From contig JAEKLQ010000041.1 in assembly GCA_019509785.1 (NCBI GenBank), positions 1-63,007 of the forward strand: 63,007 nt of DNA, written 5' to 3'. Position numbers and translations under genes: made by a program. Below, in pieces: positions 34,638 to 43,706 of the stretch (position 1 is its first letter; each line of letters opens with the position of its first letter). The stretch comes from Fibrobacterota bacterium. Lineage in GTDB: Bacteria; Fibrobacterota; Fibrobacteria; UBA11236. The notes under the pieces are model-generated. The model saw nothing but the letters and a program-made list of their open reading frames with translations, was not told the origin of the DNA and searched no databases.

Positions 34638-35876
34638 TTACTCCGCAGGCGGAGGGGGCAGATCGTCAATCCCCGGGGGATTGGGCACGCTCGGGCTTTC
34701 GGAGGATGAGCCGCTTGCGGACGAAGAGGATCCGTCCGTAGCATCTCCCGCGTCTGAACCGGCATCGCTGGACGGCTTTGCGCTCTTCTTGCGCAAGGCG
34801 GCGCCCCGCGCGGCGGCTTTGGCCATCGCCGACTGGCTCGAGGGCTTGGTCCTTGCGCTGGCGAAGGCCTTCTTCGACTTGGGCGGTTTGCTTTCCACCG
34901 GCTTGGTGGCGGCCGCTTTTGCGGTCTTACCGGCCTTTCCCGCAGCTACTGGTGCCGCGGTGCCGTGTGCCGCCGGCGCGACCTCTTTCGGGGCGGCAGT
35001 GCCCGATACTACGGCCACCTTGGAAGACTCGACAGGGGACTTCGTAGCCGCCAATTCGTCGGTTAGTTTTTTCACCTCGGTTTCGAGCGCGGTGACATGC
35101 GCCTTGGTTTTTTCCTGGAAGTCGGCCATGGCCGCGTTCGCATCCGTCAAGGCCTTGCGATCCACGAAGGCTATCGATGCCTTTTGCATCTCTTTCGAGA
35201 TCAAGCGCGTGGTGATATAAGCGGAAAGGGCGACTGCGGCCACCAATCCGGCCAACAGGGTGAGAATCCCGATCCCGGAGGAAGCGGGGGCCAATCCGTA
35301 CATGGCGGGGGAACCGTTAAAGGTCGGGGATTGGGGGATCGAAGCCAAACCGCCGCGATCCGAAGAATCAAATCCGCGCAGGGCCGGTTCGGGTTCGGCA
35401 GCCATGTGTTGCACCTGGACCGGTCTCGCTTCCCGATCCGGGGAAGGCATGGGACGGGGCATGGGCGGTTTCGGTTCGGGAGCGGCCATGCCGCGTTCGG
35501 GCCCAGCCATGAAAGAGGAACGCACTTCGGACGGAACCCGGGCTTCGACGGCGATGGGGCCACCCATGGCGGGCATCTGGGCGGTGGCCGCGGCCAAGGG
35601 CGGGGTGCTATGTCCCGGAAGGCGCTCGGCCATCTGGGATCCGGCAAAATTAGAGGAAGGAACGGCATGGCTGGAAGAGCCCGAACCCGGAAACCAGCAT
35701 TCGATTCCCTGGCTATTCACCTTCTTGGTTATCAGGCCCTGGCCCTGGAGCGATGAAAGGGATTCGCTGATATCCGAGATGCTGATATTCAAGCGCGTCA
35801 TCATTTCGGTGATGGTTGGCGCCCGGTCCCCATTCTGGTTCAGGAATTTCAGGATGCGCTGATCATGCTTGGCCAT
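34638..35876 (-). CDS. Membrane-tethered winged-helix protein with disordered tail
   Basis: 412 residues, GGAGGATCC before ATG. Residues 1-65 form a winged helix of the MarR/ArsR type: HDQRILKFLNQNGDRAPTIT, EMMTRLNISISDISESLSSL, QGQGLITKKV. A Pro/Met-rich linker leads to a single transmembrane helix around 205-225 (GIGILTLLAGLVAAVALSAY). A coiled-coil segment (DANAAMADFQEKTKAHVTAL, ETEVKKLTDELAA) and a Lys/Ala/Ser-rich tail ending in acidic/Pro stretches would be outside. If correct, this is a ToxR/CadC-like topology where a cytoplasmic DNA-binding head is tied to a periplasmic sensor region, although the head is not OmpR-like. No target is known. Confidence 0.65.
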   Translation of the reverse strand: MAKHDQRILKFLNQNGDRAPTITEMMTRLNISISDISESLSSLQGQGLITKKVNSQGIECWFPGSGSSSHAVPSSNFAGSQMAERLPGHSTPPLAAATAQMPAMGGPIAVEARVPSEVRSSFMAGPERGMAAPEPKPPMPRPMPSPDREARPVQVQHMAAEPEPALRGFDSSDRGGLASIPQSPTFNGSPAMYGLAPASSGIGILTLLAGLVAAVALSAYITTRLISKEMQKASIAFVDRKALTDANAAMADFQEKTKAHVTALETEVKKLTDELAATKSPVESSKVAVVSGTAAPKEVAPAAHGTAAPVAAGKAGKTAKAAATKPVESKPPKSKKAFASARTKPSSQSAMAKAAARGAALRKKSAKPSSDAGSDAGDATDGSSSSASGSSSESPSVPNPPGIDDLPPPPAE

Positions 35877-35936
35877 GGATCCTCCGGGCTTGTCCCGCGT
35901 TGCCGCAGGAATTGAAAAATGGGCCCCCTAATATAG

Positions 35937-35961
35937 CTACCCCGCCAGTGGCGGAGTAGCC
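35937..35961. promoter_or_regulatory. Inverted repeat in the divergent region upstream of the tethered winged-helix gene
   Basis: GCTACCCCGCC, loop AGT, GGCGGAGTAGC: eleven positions pair with one mismatch. It lies about 60 bases upstream of the winged-helix gene and 170 upstream of the next plus-strand gene. Hairpin or operator; its small loop favours an RNA hairpin. Confidence 0.4.
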
Positions 35962-36127
35962 GGGCCGGGAACCGCTCCTAAACATCGGGATTGATGCCTG
36001 AGCGCTTTGCGCCGGCTATCCCGATAACTTATTTAAATGCATAAGGCTTCCCGGGTATCCGGGATCCTGAAGCGGGTAGCCTTGGAACCGGGGCATTCCG
36101 CACCGTTTCACTTTTTGGAGGGAAGCC

Positions 36128-36442
36128 ATGATCAAGGCGATGAGCAGTAAAACGTTCGATAATATCCGGGATGGCGTAAAAGACGGAATGGGGACGGCCT
36201 GGAAGGCCTCCAAACGGATGCAATTCCGATCCCCGGTGGTGTACGAGCGGCGTACCATGGCATGGGCCGGGGGCTGGCTCGGGATTGCCGTCCTTTCCAC
36301 GGCGGCTTTGGCCTTGGGGGCTTGGATGTATTTCCGCAAGCGCAAGCAAGTGGCTGATCACTACACCATGGGCGAAGGGCCGGGACCGTCTTGGGAGGCC
36401 GACCAAGTCTCCACCGGCCATCAAATGTCCAGCCCCGCTTAG
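36128..36442 (+). CDS. Small single-pass membrane protein
   Basis: 104 residues, strong GGAGGGAAGCC ribosome site. An amphipathic N-terminus (SSKTFDNIRDGVKDGMGTAW), one transmembrane helix (AGGWLGIAVLSTAALALGAW, around 47-67), then a basic stop (MYFRKRKQ) and a polar tail. The pattern resembles YtxH or phage-shock-like small proteins, but no family is certain. Likely ends at the hairpin at 36509-36527. Confidence 0.65.
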   Translation: MIKAMSSKTFDNIRDGVKDGMGTAWKASKRMQFRSPVVYERRTMAWAGGWLGIAVLSTAALALGAWMYFRKRKQVADHYTMGEGPGPSWEADQVSTGHQMSSPA

Positions 36443-36490
36443 GATGGCTTTCGCAGGGGATGGGCTTTCTCCCTTCCCGAGCCCTCCGCA

Positions 36491-36510
36491 GGGTAACATG
36501 TATGTTACCC
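36491..36510. promoter_or_regulatory. Palindromic operator-like site GGTAAC-N6-GTTACC, copy 2
   Basis: GGGTAACAT-GT-ATGTTACCC is a perfect 20-bp palindrome; its core GGTAAC-ATGTAT-GTTACC (36492-36509) has the same half-sites and spacing as 25848-25865. It lies 80-100 bases upstream of the promoter proposed for prc and directly before a second hairpin. Confidence 0.55.
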
Positions 36511-36527
36511 GGCCATAGCCTGGCCGG
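36509..36527 (+). terminator. Hairpin after the small membrane gene
   Basis: CCGGCCA-TAGCC-TGGCCGG, a perfect seven-pair stem with a five-base loop. It shares two bases with the adjoining palindrome. No T-run follows. Probably ends the small membrane gene transcript or separates it from prc. Confidence 0.4.
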
Positions 36528-36590
36528 GCGCGCGCATAAGCGCGGGGCCGATTGCGCCCAGGGGAAACATTCCCCGAATCGATAGCTATC

Positions 36591-36620
36591 ATGGCATCGA
36601 AAGATTCAAATTGCTATAAT
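36591..36620 (+). promoter_or_regulatory. Sigma70-like promoter for prc
   Basis: A perfect -10 TATAAT at 36615-36620 with a 4-of-6 -35 (ATGGCA, 36591-36596) at 18-base spacing. Start of transcription would be near 36627, giving a leader of about 43 bases. The ten-base palindrome GATAGCTATC sits just upstream at 36581-36590. Confidence 0.45.
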
Positions 36621-36669
36621 ACCGAGAAATCGCGCGCGCTCCGTAGTGCGTATTCAGGGAAAGGCCGGG

Positions 36670-38862
36670 ATGTCCAAGGAGTTGCGTTCCTTTGCTTGTG
36701 TCTTATCGCTTTTGGGTCTGTCCACGGCCGCCGTGCCGCAGCCGACCAAGGAAGAGTTCCTCACTAAAATCGTGGTGAAAAGCCTGGCTTCGTGGCATTA
36801 TAGTCCCCCGAAGATCGATGATGCGTTCTCGAAAAAGGTTTACTCCCTCGAGGTCAAGCGTCTGGATCCCCAGAAGAGGTTCCTCATCCAAGAGGACCTG
36901 GACTCCCTTTCCCGCTTCGAGACGGATATCGACAACGAGTTGAACCAAGGCTCGCTCGATTTCTTCGACGCCGCTTCCGCCCTGCTGCGGAGGCGAATCC
37001 AGGAGGCCCAAACCATGACGGCGGCCTTGCTGGAAACCCAGTTGGATCTGAACGTGGAGGACTCCCTGCCGATGGAGCCGGAAAAGCTCCCCTGGGCCAA
37101 GAATAAAGAGGAACTGCGCGATCGCTGGACCAAGATGCTCAAGTACCAGATCCTCGCGCATATGCAAGACGCCCGGGAAACGAAGGATAAGGACAAGGAA
37201 GAGAAACTCAAGGAAGCATCCAAGGAAAAGCCCAAGCCGGACGCCGTGAAGGGCGCGAAGGGAAACAAGGGGTCCAAGGCCGCCGTGAACGCGAAGAATG
37301 GCGAAAAGCCCGTGGCCCCGGAAGACACGGAGAAGAATGCGCGCGAATACGTGAAGCGCAGCACCCGTCGCCTCTTCGAGCGCATGCTCAAAGAGGATAA
37401 GATGGAACGCATTTCGTCCTATTTGAATACGGTGGGGAATACCCACGATCCGCACACCGAGTATTTCAAACCCGAAGCCAAGGAGGATTTCGATCTCTCC
37501 ATGACCGGGACCTTGGAAGGCATCGGGGCGGTTCTTCGCGAGGACGACGGCTTCATCAAGGTCGTGAGCATCGTGCCGGGAAGCGCCTCGTGGCGCCAGA
37601 AGGAACTCAAGGCGGAGGATAAGATCCTGAAAGTCGCCCAGGGCAACGAGGAGCCGGTGGACCTGGTGGAAGCCAGCGTGAACGAGGCAGTGCGGCTCAT
37701 CCGCGGGCGCAAGGGCACCGAGGTGAGGCTGACCGTGCAAAAGCCTTCCGGACGCATCCAGGTCATCCCCATCATCCGCGACGTGGTGGTGGTGGAGGAG
37801 ACTTACGCCAAGAGCTCCATTCTGACCCCTCCCGGCAGCAAGAAGAAATACGGTTACATCAACCTGCCGGCCTTTTACCACGACTTCAATAACAGCCACG
37901 GCCGGACTTCCTCGGCCGACGTGCGCGATGAGCTGGAAAAGCTCAAGGCGGAAAACGTGGAGGGCGTGGTGCTGGATCTGCGCAGCAATGGCGGAGGCGC
38001 GCTGGACGACGCCGTGAAGATGGCGGGATTGTTCTTCAAGACCGGACCTGTGGTCCAAATCAAGGATCAGAAGGGCAATACCACGGTCTTGAACGATCAG
38101 GACGCGGACGTCACCTATGACGGGCCGCTGATGATCATGGTCAACACTTTCAGCGCTTCGGCTTCGGAGATCGTGGCGGCGGCCCTGCAGGATTACGGTC
38201 GCGCGGTTATCATGGGGACGGATACGAGCTTCGGGAAGGGGACCGTGCAGTCCATGCTGGATCTGGACGCCTACCTGCCGCCCGCGTTCAGTTCCTTTAA
38301 GCCGATGGGATCCCTCAAGCTCACCATCCAGAAGTTCTATCGCATCAACGGCGGCACCACCCAATACAAAGGCGTGGTTCCGGACATCATGATACCCGAT
38401 GCGTACAGCAACCTCGAAGTGGGGGAGAAGAACCTGGATTACCCCATGCCCTGGGATACGGTCAGTTCCCTCACTTACGCGAAATGGCCGAAGCGCGCCG
38501 ATATCGCTTCCTTGAAAAAGAAAAGCCAAGGCCGCGTCAAGGCCGATCCCTTCGCCCAGAAAATGCTGGAACTGGCCGACAAGCTGGCCAAGCAGCGCGA
38601 CCGCGCCTACGTAAGCCTGAGCAAGGCCAAGTTCTTCCAGGAGCAGGAAAGCGCCCGCAAGGAATCCGAGAAGTTCGAGGCCTTGCAGAAAGAGAACGCC
38701 AACATGAAGGTCTCGCCCCTCGCCTTGTCCCGGCCCCCCGTGGACTCGCTAGAGGATGAGAAGGAGAAGAAGTGGCGCGAGGGCCTGGCCAAGGATTACT
38801 ACCTGCGCGAGGCCGTAAACGTGCTGGGGGATATGGTCCAACCGAACGTGGCCGCCAAGTAG
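36670..38862 (+). CDS. prc: Carboxy-terminal processing protease Prc (tail-specific, S41)
   Basis: 730 residues from ATG at 36670, with a short signal (LRSFACVLSLLGLSTAAV); the upstream GTG at 36646 is less likely. An N-terminal helical domain (KIVVKSLASWHYSPPKIDDA, RLDPQKRFLIQEDLDSL) matches Tsp/Prc, followed by a Lys/Glu-rich insertion, a PDZ domain (GTLEGIGAVLREDDGFIKVV) and the S41 core: VVLDLRSNGGGALDDAV, catalytic Ser in MVNTFSASASEIVAAAL near residue 498, and Lys in FGKGTVQ near 521. The C-terminal DUF3340-like part ends it. Prc is periplasmic, removing C-terminal tails from selected proteins and degrading hydrolases and lipoprotein-linked partners. Length (E. coli 682) is slightly long owing to the insert. 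Confidence 0.92.
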   Translation: MSKELRSFACVLSLLGLSTAAVPQPTKEEFLTKIVVKSLASWHYSPPKIDDAFSKKVYSLEVKRLDPQKRFLIQEDLDSLSRFETDIDNELNQGSLDFFDAASALLRRRIQEAQTMTAALLETQLDLNVEDSLPMEPEKLPWAKNKEELRDRWTKMLKYQILAHMQDARETKDKDKEEKLKEASKEKPKPDAVKGAKGNKGSKAAVNAKNGEKPVAPEDTEKNAREYVKRSTRRLFERMLKEDKMERISSYLNTVGNTHDPHTEYFKPEAKEDFDLSMTGTLEGIGAVLREDDGFIKVVSIVPGSASWRQKELKAEDKILKVAQGNEEPVDLVEASVNEAVRLIRGRKGTEVRLTVQKPSGRIQVIPIIRDVVVVEETYAKSSILTPPGSKKKYGYINLPAFYHDFNNSHGRTSSADVRDELEKLKAENVEGVVLDLRSNGGGALDDAVKMAGLFFKTGPVVQIKDQKGNTTVLNDQDADVTYDGPLMIMVNTFSASASEIVAAALQDYGRAVIMGTDTSFGKGTVQSMLDLDAYLPPAFSSFKPMGSLKLTIQKFYRINGGTTQYKGVVPDIMIPDAYSNLEVGEKNLDYPMPWDTVSSLTYAKWPKRADIASLKKKSQGRVKADPFAQKMLELADKLAKQRDRAYVSLSKAKFFQEQESARKESEKFEALQKENANMKVSPLALSRPPVDSLEDEKEKKWREGLAKDYYLREAVNVLGDMVQPNVAAK

Positions 38863-38868
38863 GAACTT

Positions 38869-38883
38869 GGCCGCCGGGCGGCC
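38869..38883. terminator. Hairpin between prc and pyruvate carboxylase genes
   Basis: GGCCGC-CGG-GCGGCC, a six-pair stem just after the prc stop and before the convergent pyc stop. No T-run. Bidirectional terminator candidate. Confidence 0.4.
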
Positions 38884-38913
38884 GAGCGGACTCCCTCATT
38901 CGCTTCCGCGGCG

Positions 38914-41900
38914 CTAGGTCGGCTTGATTTCGAAGACCAGATCGCCGGGCGAGACCTCGTCGCCCTTCTGGACAAGCACCCTGGCAACCATCCCCGCGCA
39001 CGGGGATTTCACCACGTTCATCATCTTCATGGCTTCGGTGGTCAGAAGCTTCTGGCCCTCTTGGATGCGATCTCCGGCGACGGCGGAGATTTCCACCACC
39101 TTGCCCGACATGGGCGCCGCGATGTGGCCGGGATTGTCCGGATCGGCCTTGTCCCGACGCTTCACCTTGACGGCCGCCTTGGCATCGGCCACGACGGTGT
39201 TGCGGCGGCGGCCGTTCAGCTCCCAAAATATCGAACGGGTTCCGTCAGGTTGCAAATCGCCGATGGCCAGCAGGTTCACGATGAGGGTCTTGCCCTCTTG
39301 GATGGTGATGGCCTGCTCCTCGCCGACTTTCACCCCGTAGAAAAAGGTCGGCGTATCCAGCACCGCCACGTCCCCGAAATGATCGCGGAAACGCAGGTAG
39401 TCGGTGTACACCTTCGGGTACTGGGCATAGCTGAGGAGATCCTCCTCCTCGAAGTGCCGATTGAACTTCTGCTTCAGCATCGTCCTGGCCGCATCGAAAT
39501 CGAAATCCTCCAACAACTCGCCTGGGCGGCAAGTGATGGGTTCTTCATCCTTGAGGATCGCCTTTTGGAGCTCGGGCGGGAAGCCGCCGGGAGGCTGGCC
39601 CATCATGCCCTTCATCATGCTTACGAAGGAATCCGGGAAGGCCAAATCCTTGGCCCGGCCGATCACCGTATCCGGGGTCAGGTTGTTCTGGACCATGAAC
39701 AAGGCCATGTCGCCGACGGCCTTGCTGGAAGGCGTAACCTTGATGATGTCGCCGCACATGTCGTTGACCGTGCGGTAGGCATTCTTGACTTCGTCCCACC
39801 GTTCGCCAAGGCCCAAGGAAATGGCTTGGGCGCGGAAGTTCGAGTACTGCCCGCCGGGCATCTCATGGCGGTAGACATCCGCCGTGCCGGCCTTGAGTCC
39901 GCATTCGAAGGGGGCGTAGGGCTCGCGGGCCACTTCCCAGTAATCGGCCAGCTTTTGCAGGCCAACTTCATCCAGTCCGGTATCGCGCTCGGTCGCTTGC
40001 AAGGCGCAGACCAGGGCGTTCAGGGACGGTTGCGAAGTCACTCCCGACATGGAGGACAGGGCCGCGTCCACCACGTCCACTCCGGCCTTGGAGGCTTCCA
40101 GCAAGGCGGCTACCTGGTTTCCGCTGGTATCATGGGTATGCAGGTGGATGGGCAAGGACACCGCATTCTTGAGTTCGGTGACCAGGATGCGCGCGGCTTC
40201 GGGTTTCAATAGCCCGGCCATGTCCTTGATGGCCAGGATGTGCGTTCCGGCCTTCTCCAATTCCTTCGCGAGCTTCACGTAGTACTGCAAGGTGTACTTG
40301 CCGCGCCGGCTGTCGGTGAGATCGCCGCTATAGCAAATGGCCGCTTCGGCGATCTTGCCCGTCTTGAGGACGGCCTCGATGCAAGGCTTAAGGCCTTCGA
40401 TCCAGTTCAGGCAATCGAAGATGCGGAACACGTCGATGCCGTTGCGGGCGGCTGCGTCGATGAAGCGGTTTACGACGTTATCCGGGTAGTTGGTGTAGCC
40501 CACCGCGTTCCCGGAGCGGAACAGCATCTGCAGCAGGGTGCCTGGCATCAGTTTGCGGATGGCCCGTAGGCGCTCCCAAGGATCTTCGTGCAAGAAGCGC
40601 AAGGCCACGTCGAAGGTAGCGCCGCCCCACATTTCTTGGGAAAAGAGACCGGCGGCAAGGTGGGCCGATGCATGGGAAATCTTGACCAGATCGTCGCTGC
40701 GCATCCGCGTTGCGAGCAGGCTCTGGTGAGCGTCCCGGAAGGTGGTGTCGGTGAGGAGCAATGCCTTTTGCTGCTTAAGCCATTTGGCCAGGCCTTCCGG
40801 CCCATGCGCCTTGAAGACGGCGAAGGCGGGGGAGACGGGCGGGGCCGTCTTAGGCACCTTCGGGATGGGGGGCGTTTGCAGGCGCGCCGGTTTCAGTTTC
40901 GGGTCGATATCCGGAAAGCCGTTTACGGCGATCTGGGAAAGGTAGTCCAGGAGCTTATTGGCCCGGTCCAGCCGCGGCTTGAAATCGAACAGCTCGGGAT
41001 GGGTCTCGATGAAGGTGGTGGTGCATTTGCCGGCCAGGAATTCCGGATGCTTCAATACGTTTTCGAGGAAAGGGATATTGGTTTTCACCCCGCGGATACG
41101 GAACTCGCGGATGGCGCGCAAGGCCTTGTTGGCGGCCTGATCGAATTGCAGGCCCCAAGCGCATACCTTGATGAGCAGGGAATCGTAATGGGGGGTGATG
41201 ACGGCGCCATCGAAGCCGGAACCCGCGTCCAGGCGGATGCCCATGCCTTCGCCGGCGCGGAAGGCCGTGATATTGCCATGGTCGGGGGCGAAATTGTTGG
41301 TCGGATCCTCGGTGGTCAACCGCAGCTGGATGCAATAACCGCTCTTCTTCACGTCCGCTTGGGACTTGATGCGGATGGAATCATGCCCGAGGGGGTAGCC
41401 TTCCGCGATACGGATCTGGGCCTGCACGATGTCCCGGCCGGTGATCACCTCGGTAACGGTGTGCTCGACCTGGATGCGCGGATTGACCTCGATGAAGTAA
41501 TGCTTACCCGAGCTATCTACCAGGAACTCGACCGTCCCGGCGTTGACGTAATCGACCTCCCGCGCGATCTTGAGCGCGTCCGCGTAAAGCGCTTCCTTCT
41601 GCTCCTTGGACAAGGTAAGCGCGGGGGCTATTTCCACCACTTTCTGGTGTCGACGCTGGATCGAGCAATCGCGCTCGAACAGATGCACCATGTTGCCGTG
41701 CCTGTCGGCAAGCACCTGGATCTCTATGTGCTTGGGGCTTTCCAGATAGCGTTCGATGAAAACCTTGGGATTCCCGAAGGAGGCCTCGGCCTCGGCGCGG
41801 GAGCGGGCGATGGCCGTGACCAGTTCATTCCGGTCCCGCACGATGCTCATGCCGCGGCCGCCGCCGCCCATGGCGGCTTTGATGATCAGGGGGTATCCGA

Positions 41901-42375
41901 ATTCCTTGGCGAAGAGAAGCGCGTCTTGCTCGCTTTCGACCGCATCCTTGGTGCCCGGGACGGTGGGCACGCCCGCCTTCTCCGCAATCAAGCGCGCCGC
42001 GGTCTTGTCCCCCATGGCGTCGAGGACTTCCGGAGGAGGCCCGATGAAGGTGATTCCGGCCTTCACACAGGCGCGCGCGAACTCCGCGTTCTCGGAAAGG
42101 AAACCGTAGCCGGGGTGGATGGCGTCCACGCCCTTGTCCACGGCGAGTTGCACGATTTCATCGATGGCCAGGTACGCCCCGACGGGGGTCTTTCCCGCGC
42201 CGACCAGGTAAGCCTCGTCGGCCTTGTAGCGGTGCAGGTGGAGGCGGTCCTCCCGGGAATAGATGGCCACCGTTTGGATGCCCATCTCGGCGGCCGCGCG
42301 GAAGACGCGGATGGCGATCTCCCCGCGGTTCGCCACCATGATTTTACGGATCGGCTTGACCGGGATTTCGCCCAT
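38914..42375 (-). CDS. pyc: Pyruvate carboxylase (single-chain, biotin-dependent)
   Basis: 1153 residues, the usual length. N-terminal biotin carboxylase (KIMVANRGEIAIRVFRAAAE, AAMGGGGRGMSIV for ATP, FIEVNPRIQVEHTVTEV), central carboxyltransferase with TTFRDAHQSLLATRMRSDDL and the KDMAGLLKPEA and THDTSGNQVA metal-site motifs, and a C-terminal biotin carrier domain with EAMKMMN; Lys1117 is the biotinylation site. It carboxylates pyruvate to oxaloacetate with ATP and bicarbonate, feeding the TCA cycle and gluconeogenesis. It starts at ATG behind AAGGGGGCAAGG. FKBP lies just upstream on the same strand, 29 bases apart, so both may share a transcript. Confidence 0.95.
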   Translation of the reverse strand: MGEIPVKPIRKIMVANRGEIAIRVFRAAAEMGIQTVAIYSREDRLHLHRYKADEAYLVGAGKTPVGAYLAIDEIVQLAVDKGVDAIHPGYGFLSENAEFARACVKAGITFIGPPPEVLDAMGDKTAARLIAEKAGVPTVPGTKDAVESEQDALLFAKEFGYPLIIKAAMGGGGRGMSIVRDRNELVTAIARSRAEAEASFGNPKVFIERYLESPKHIEIQVLADRHGNMVHLFERDCSIQRRHQKVVEIAPALTLSKEQKEALYADALKIAREVDYVNAGTVEFLVDSSGKHYFIEVNPRIQVEHTVTEVITGRDIVQAQIRIAEGYPLGHDSIRIKSQADVKKSGYCIQLRLTTEDPTNNFAPDHGNITAFRAGEGMGIRLDAGSGFDGAVITPHYDSLLIKVCAWGLQFDQAANKALRAIREFRIRGVKTNIPFLENVLKHPEFLAGKCTTTFIETHPELFDFKPRLDRANKLLDYLSQIAVNGFPDIDPKLKPARLQTPPIPKVPKTAPPVSPAFAVFKAHGPEGLAKWLKQQKALLLTDTTFRDAHQSLLATRMRSDDLVKISHASAHLAAGLFSQEMWGGATFDVALRFLHEDPWERLRAIRKLMPGTLLQMLFRSGNAVGYTNYPDNVVNRFIDAAARNGIDVFRIFDCLNWIEGLKPCIEAVLKTGKIAEAAICYSGDLTDSRRGKYTLQYYVKLAKELEKAGTHILAIKDMAGLLKPEAARILVTELKNAVSLPIHLHTHDTSGNQVAALLEASKAGVDVVDAALSSMSGVTSQPSLNALVCALQATERDTGLDEVGLQKLADYWEVAREPYAPFECGLKAGTADVYRHEMPGGQYSNFRAQAISLGLGERWDEVKNAYRTVNDMCGDIIKVTPSSKAVGDMALFMVQNNLTPDTVIGRAKDLAFPDSFVSMMKGMMGQPPGGFPPELQKAILKDEEPITCRPGELLEDFDFDAARTMLKQKFNRHFEEEDLLSYAQYPKVYTDYLRFRDHFGDVAVLDTPTFFYGVKVGEEQAITIQEGKTLIVNLLAIGDLQPDGTRSIFWELNGRRRNTVVADAKAAVKVKRRDKADPDNPGHIAAPMSGKVVEISAVAGDRIQEGQKLLTTEAMKMMNVVKSPCAGMVARVLVQKGDEVSPGDLVFEIKPT

Positions 42376-42404
42376 GCGCCTTGCCCCCTTGGATCAGGCC
42401 GGAA

Positions 42405-43214
42405 TTACTTGGCCGGCTTGGCGGCTGCGGCCTTGGCCGCGTCCGAGGCCTTGGCGGGCTTGCCCGCGGGAGCGCTTCCGGGGCCGGTCTTATCGGGACC
42501 GACGATGCCGAGCAACTCCACCTCGAAGATGAGGGCGGCGTTCGGGCCGATCTGGTGGCCGGCGCCATGCTCGCCATAACCCAATTGCGGCGGGATGAAG
42601 AGCTTCCATTTGGAGCCGACCGGCATCATTTCCAGGGCCTCGGTCCAGCCCTTGATCACGTTGGTGACGGGGAACTGCACCGGCTGCCCGCGCTTGTAGG
42701 AATTGTCGAACTCGGTTCCATCGACCAAGGTGCCGATGTAGCTCACCGAGACGGTGGAAGTGCTGTCCGGCTTGGGGCCCTTGCCTTCGACTTCGACCTT
42801 GTACTGTAAGCCGCTCGGGGTCACTTGGACGCCCGGCTCCTTGGCGTTCTTATCCATGAAGGCTTTCGCAGCTTTCAATCCCGAATCGGCCTTGACCTTC
42901 TGCAGGGAATCGTTGCGGGCCATCATGACCTTTTGAAAATCCATCATGGTGGATTGCAGGACGGAGTCCGGAAGGGCGGGTTTGGCGCCGGTCATGGCAT
43001 CCTGGATGCCGTAGCGCACCTTTTCGAGATCGATATCCTGGCCGCCGAGATTTTGTTGCTTGAAGCTGCGGCCGATGTCCACGCCGATGACGTAGCTCAC
43101 CTTATCCTTGGTGGTCTTCAATTCGCGCGAACCATGTGTTTCGATTTTGTCGCAAGCCGTAAGCGCAAGCGTGGCCGCTACAACGGAGGCCCATATGCGC
43201 ATGCTGTTTTCCAT
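42405..43214 (-). CDS. FKBP-type peptidyl-prolyl isomerase, lipoprotein (Mip/FkpA-like)
   Basis: 269 residues from ATG at 43214 with GGGAG six bases upstream; a TTG two codons earlier is less likely. Signal MENSMRIWASVVAATLALTAC has lipobox ALTAC. An N-terminal FkpA-type dimerisation helix region (VSYVIGVDIGRSFKQQNLGG, VRYGIQDAMTG) precedes the FKBP domain: GLQYKVEVEGKGPKPDSTST, VSYIGTLVDGTEFDNSYKRG, VIKGWTEALEMMPVGSKWKL, FIPPQLGYGEHGAG. It catalyses cis-trans prolyl turnover of envelope proteins. A Lys/Ala/Pro-rich tail of 30 residues is unusual. Upstream of pyc on the same strand. Confidence 0.9.
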   Translation of the reverse strand: MENSMRIWASVVAATLALTACDKIETHGSRELKTTKDKVSYVIGVDIGRSFKQQNLGGQDIDLEKVRYGIQDAMTGAKPALPDSVLQSTMMDFQKVMMARNDSLQKVKADSGLKAAKAFMDKNAKEPGVQVTPSGLQYKVEVEGKGPKPDSTSTVSVSYIGTLVDGTEFDNSYKRGQPVQFPVTNVIKGWTEALEMMPVGSKWKLFIPPQLGYGEHGAGHQIGPNAALIFEVELLGIVGPDKTGPGSAPAGKPAKASDAAKAAAAKPAK

Positions 43215-43291
43215 ATCCAACTCCCTGGAGATTGCTTTTTTTAAGGCGGTCAGAAGCTAGAAAAAAAGGCGGGATTTGGTCGGGCTAGGAA

Positions 43292-43297
43292 TATAAT
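43292..43297 (+). promoter_or_regulatory. -10-like TATAAT before the rhodanese gene
   Basis: TATAAT at 43292-43297, 40 bases before the start codon. No good -35 is seen at 16-18 bases, so it is only a -10 candidate. Confidence 0.3.
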
Positions 43298-43337
43298 CTA
43301 TGGTATTCGGCCCTTATCCGCGCATCCAGGAGGCGAG

Positions 43338-43706
43338 ATGGAACACAGCGAAAGATTCCTGCGCATCGTGAACGATGCTAAGACCCGGATCCATGAGATC
43401 GGGGTCGCGGAAGTGAAGCGCAAGCAGGACGCCGGCCAGCGCTTCCATCTCGTGGACGTCCGGGAAGAAAGCGAGTGGGCCAAGGGGCGCCTGCCCGGAG
43501 CCACGCACCTCGGTAAAGGCATTCTGGAGCGCGACATCGAGAAGGCCATTCCGGATCTGGGCGCCGAGATAATCCTGTATTGTGGCGGGGGATTCCGCTC
43601 GGCCTTGGCCGCCGATAACCTTCGGAAAATGGGCTACTCCCGTGTTTTCTCCTTGGATGGCGGCTGGAGGGCCTGGAACGATGCGGGCTTTCCCGTCCAG
43701 AATTAA
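43338..43706 (+). CDS. Rhodanese-like sulfurtransferase
   Basis: 122 residues, CAGGAGGCGAG ribosome site. Single rhodanese domain: FHLVDVREESEWAKGRLPGA, THLGKGILERDIEK and the active-site loop YCGGGFRSALAADNL with Cys82 as the persulfide carrier, ending VFSLDGGWRAWNDAGFPV. Single-domain rhodaneses transfer sulfur to nucleophilic acceptors or detoxify cyanide; the substrate is unknown. Cytoplasmic. Divergent from the FKBP gene. Confidence 0.9.
   Translation: MEHSERFLRIVNDAKTRIHEIGVAEVKRKQDAGQRFHLVDVREESEWAKGRLPGATHLGKGILERDIEKAIPDLGAEIILYCGGGFRSALAADNLRKMGYSRVFSLDGGWRAWNDAGFPVQN

Noticed and set aside
36703-38529. 608-codon open frame antisense to prc
   Set aside because: His/Leu/Arg-rich shadow opposite an unambiguous protease.
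40588-42579. 663-codon open frame antisense to pyruvate carboxylase
   Set aside because: Mirror of a conserved gene; no ribosome site or recognised motif.
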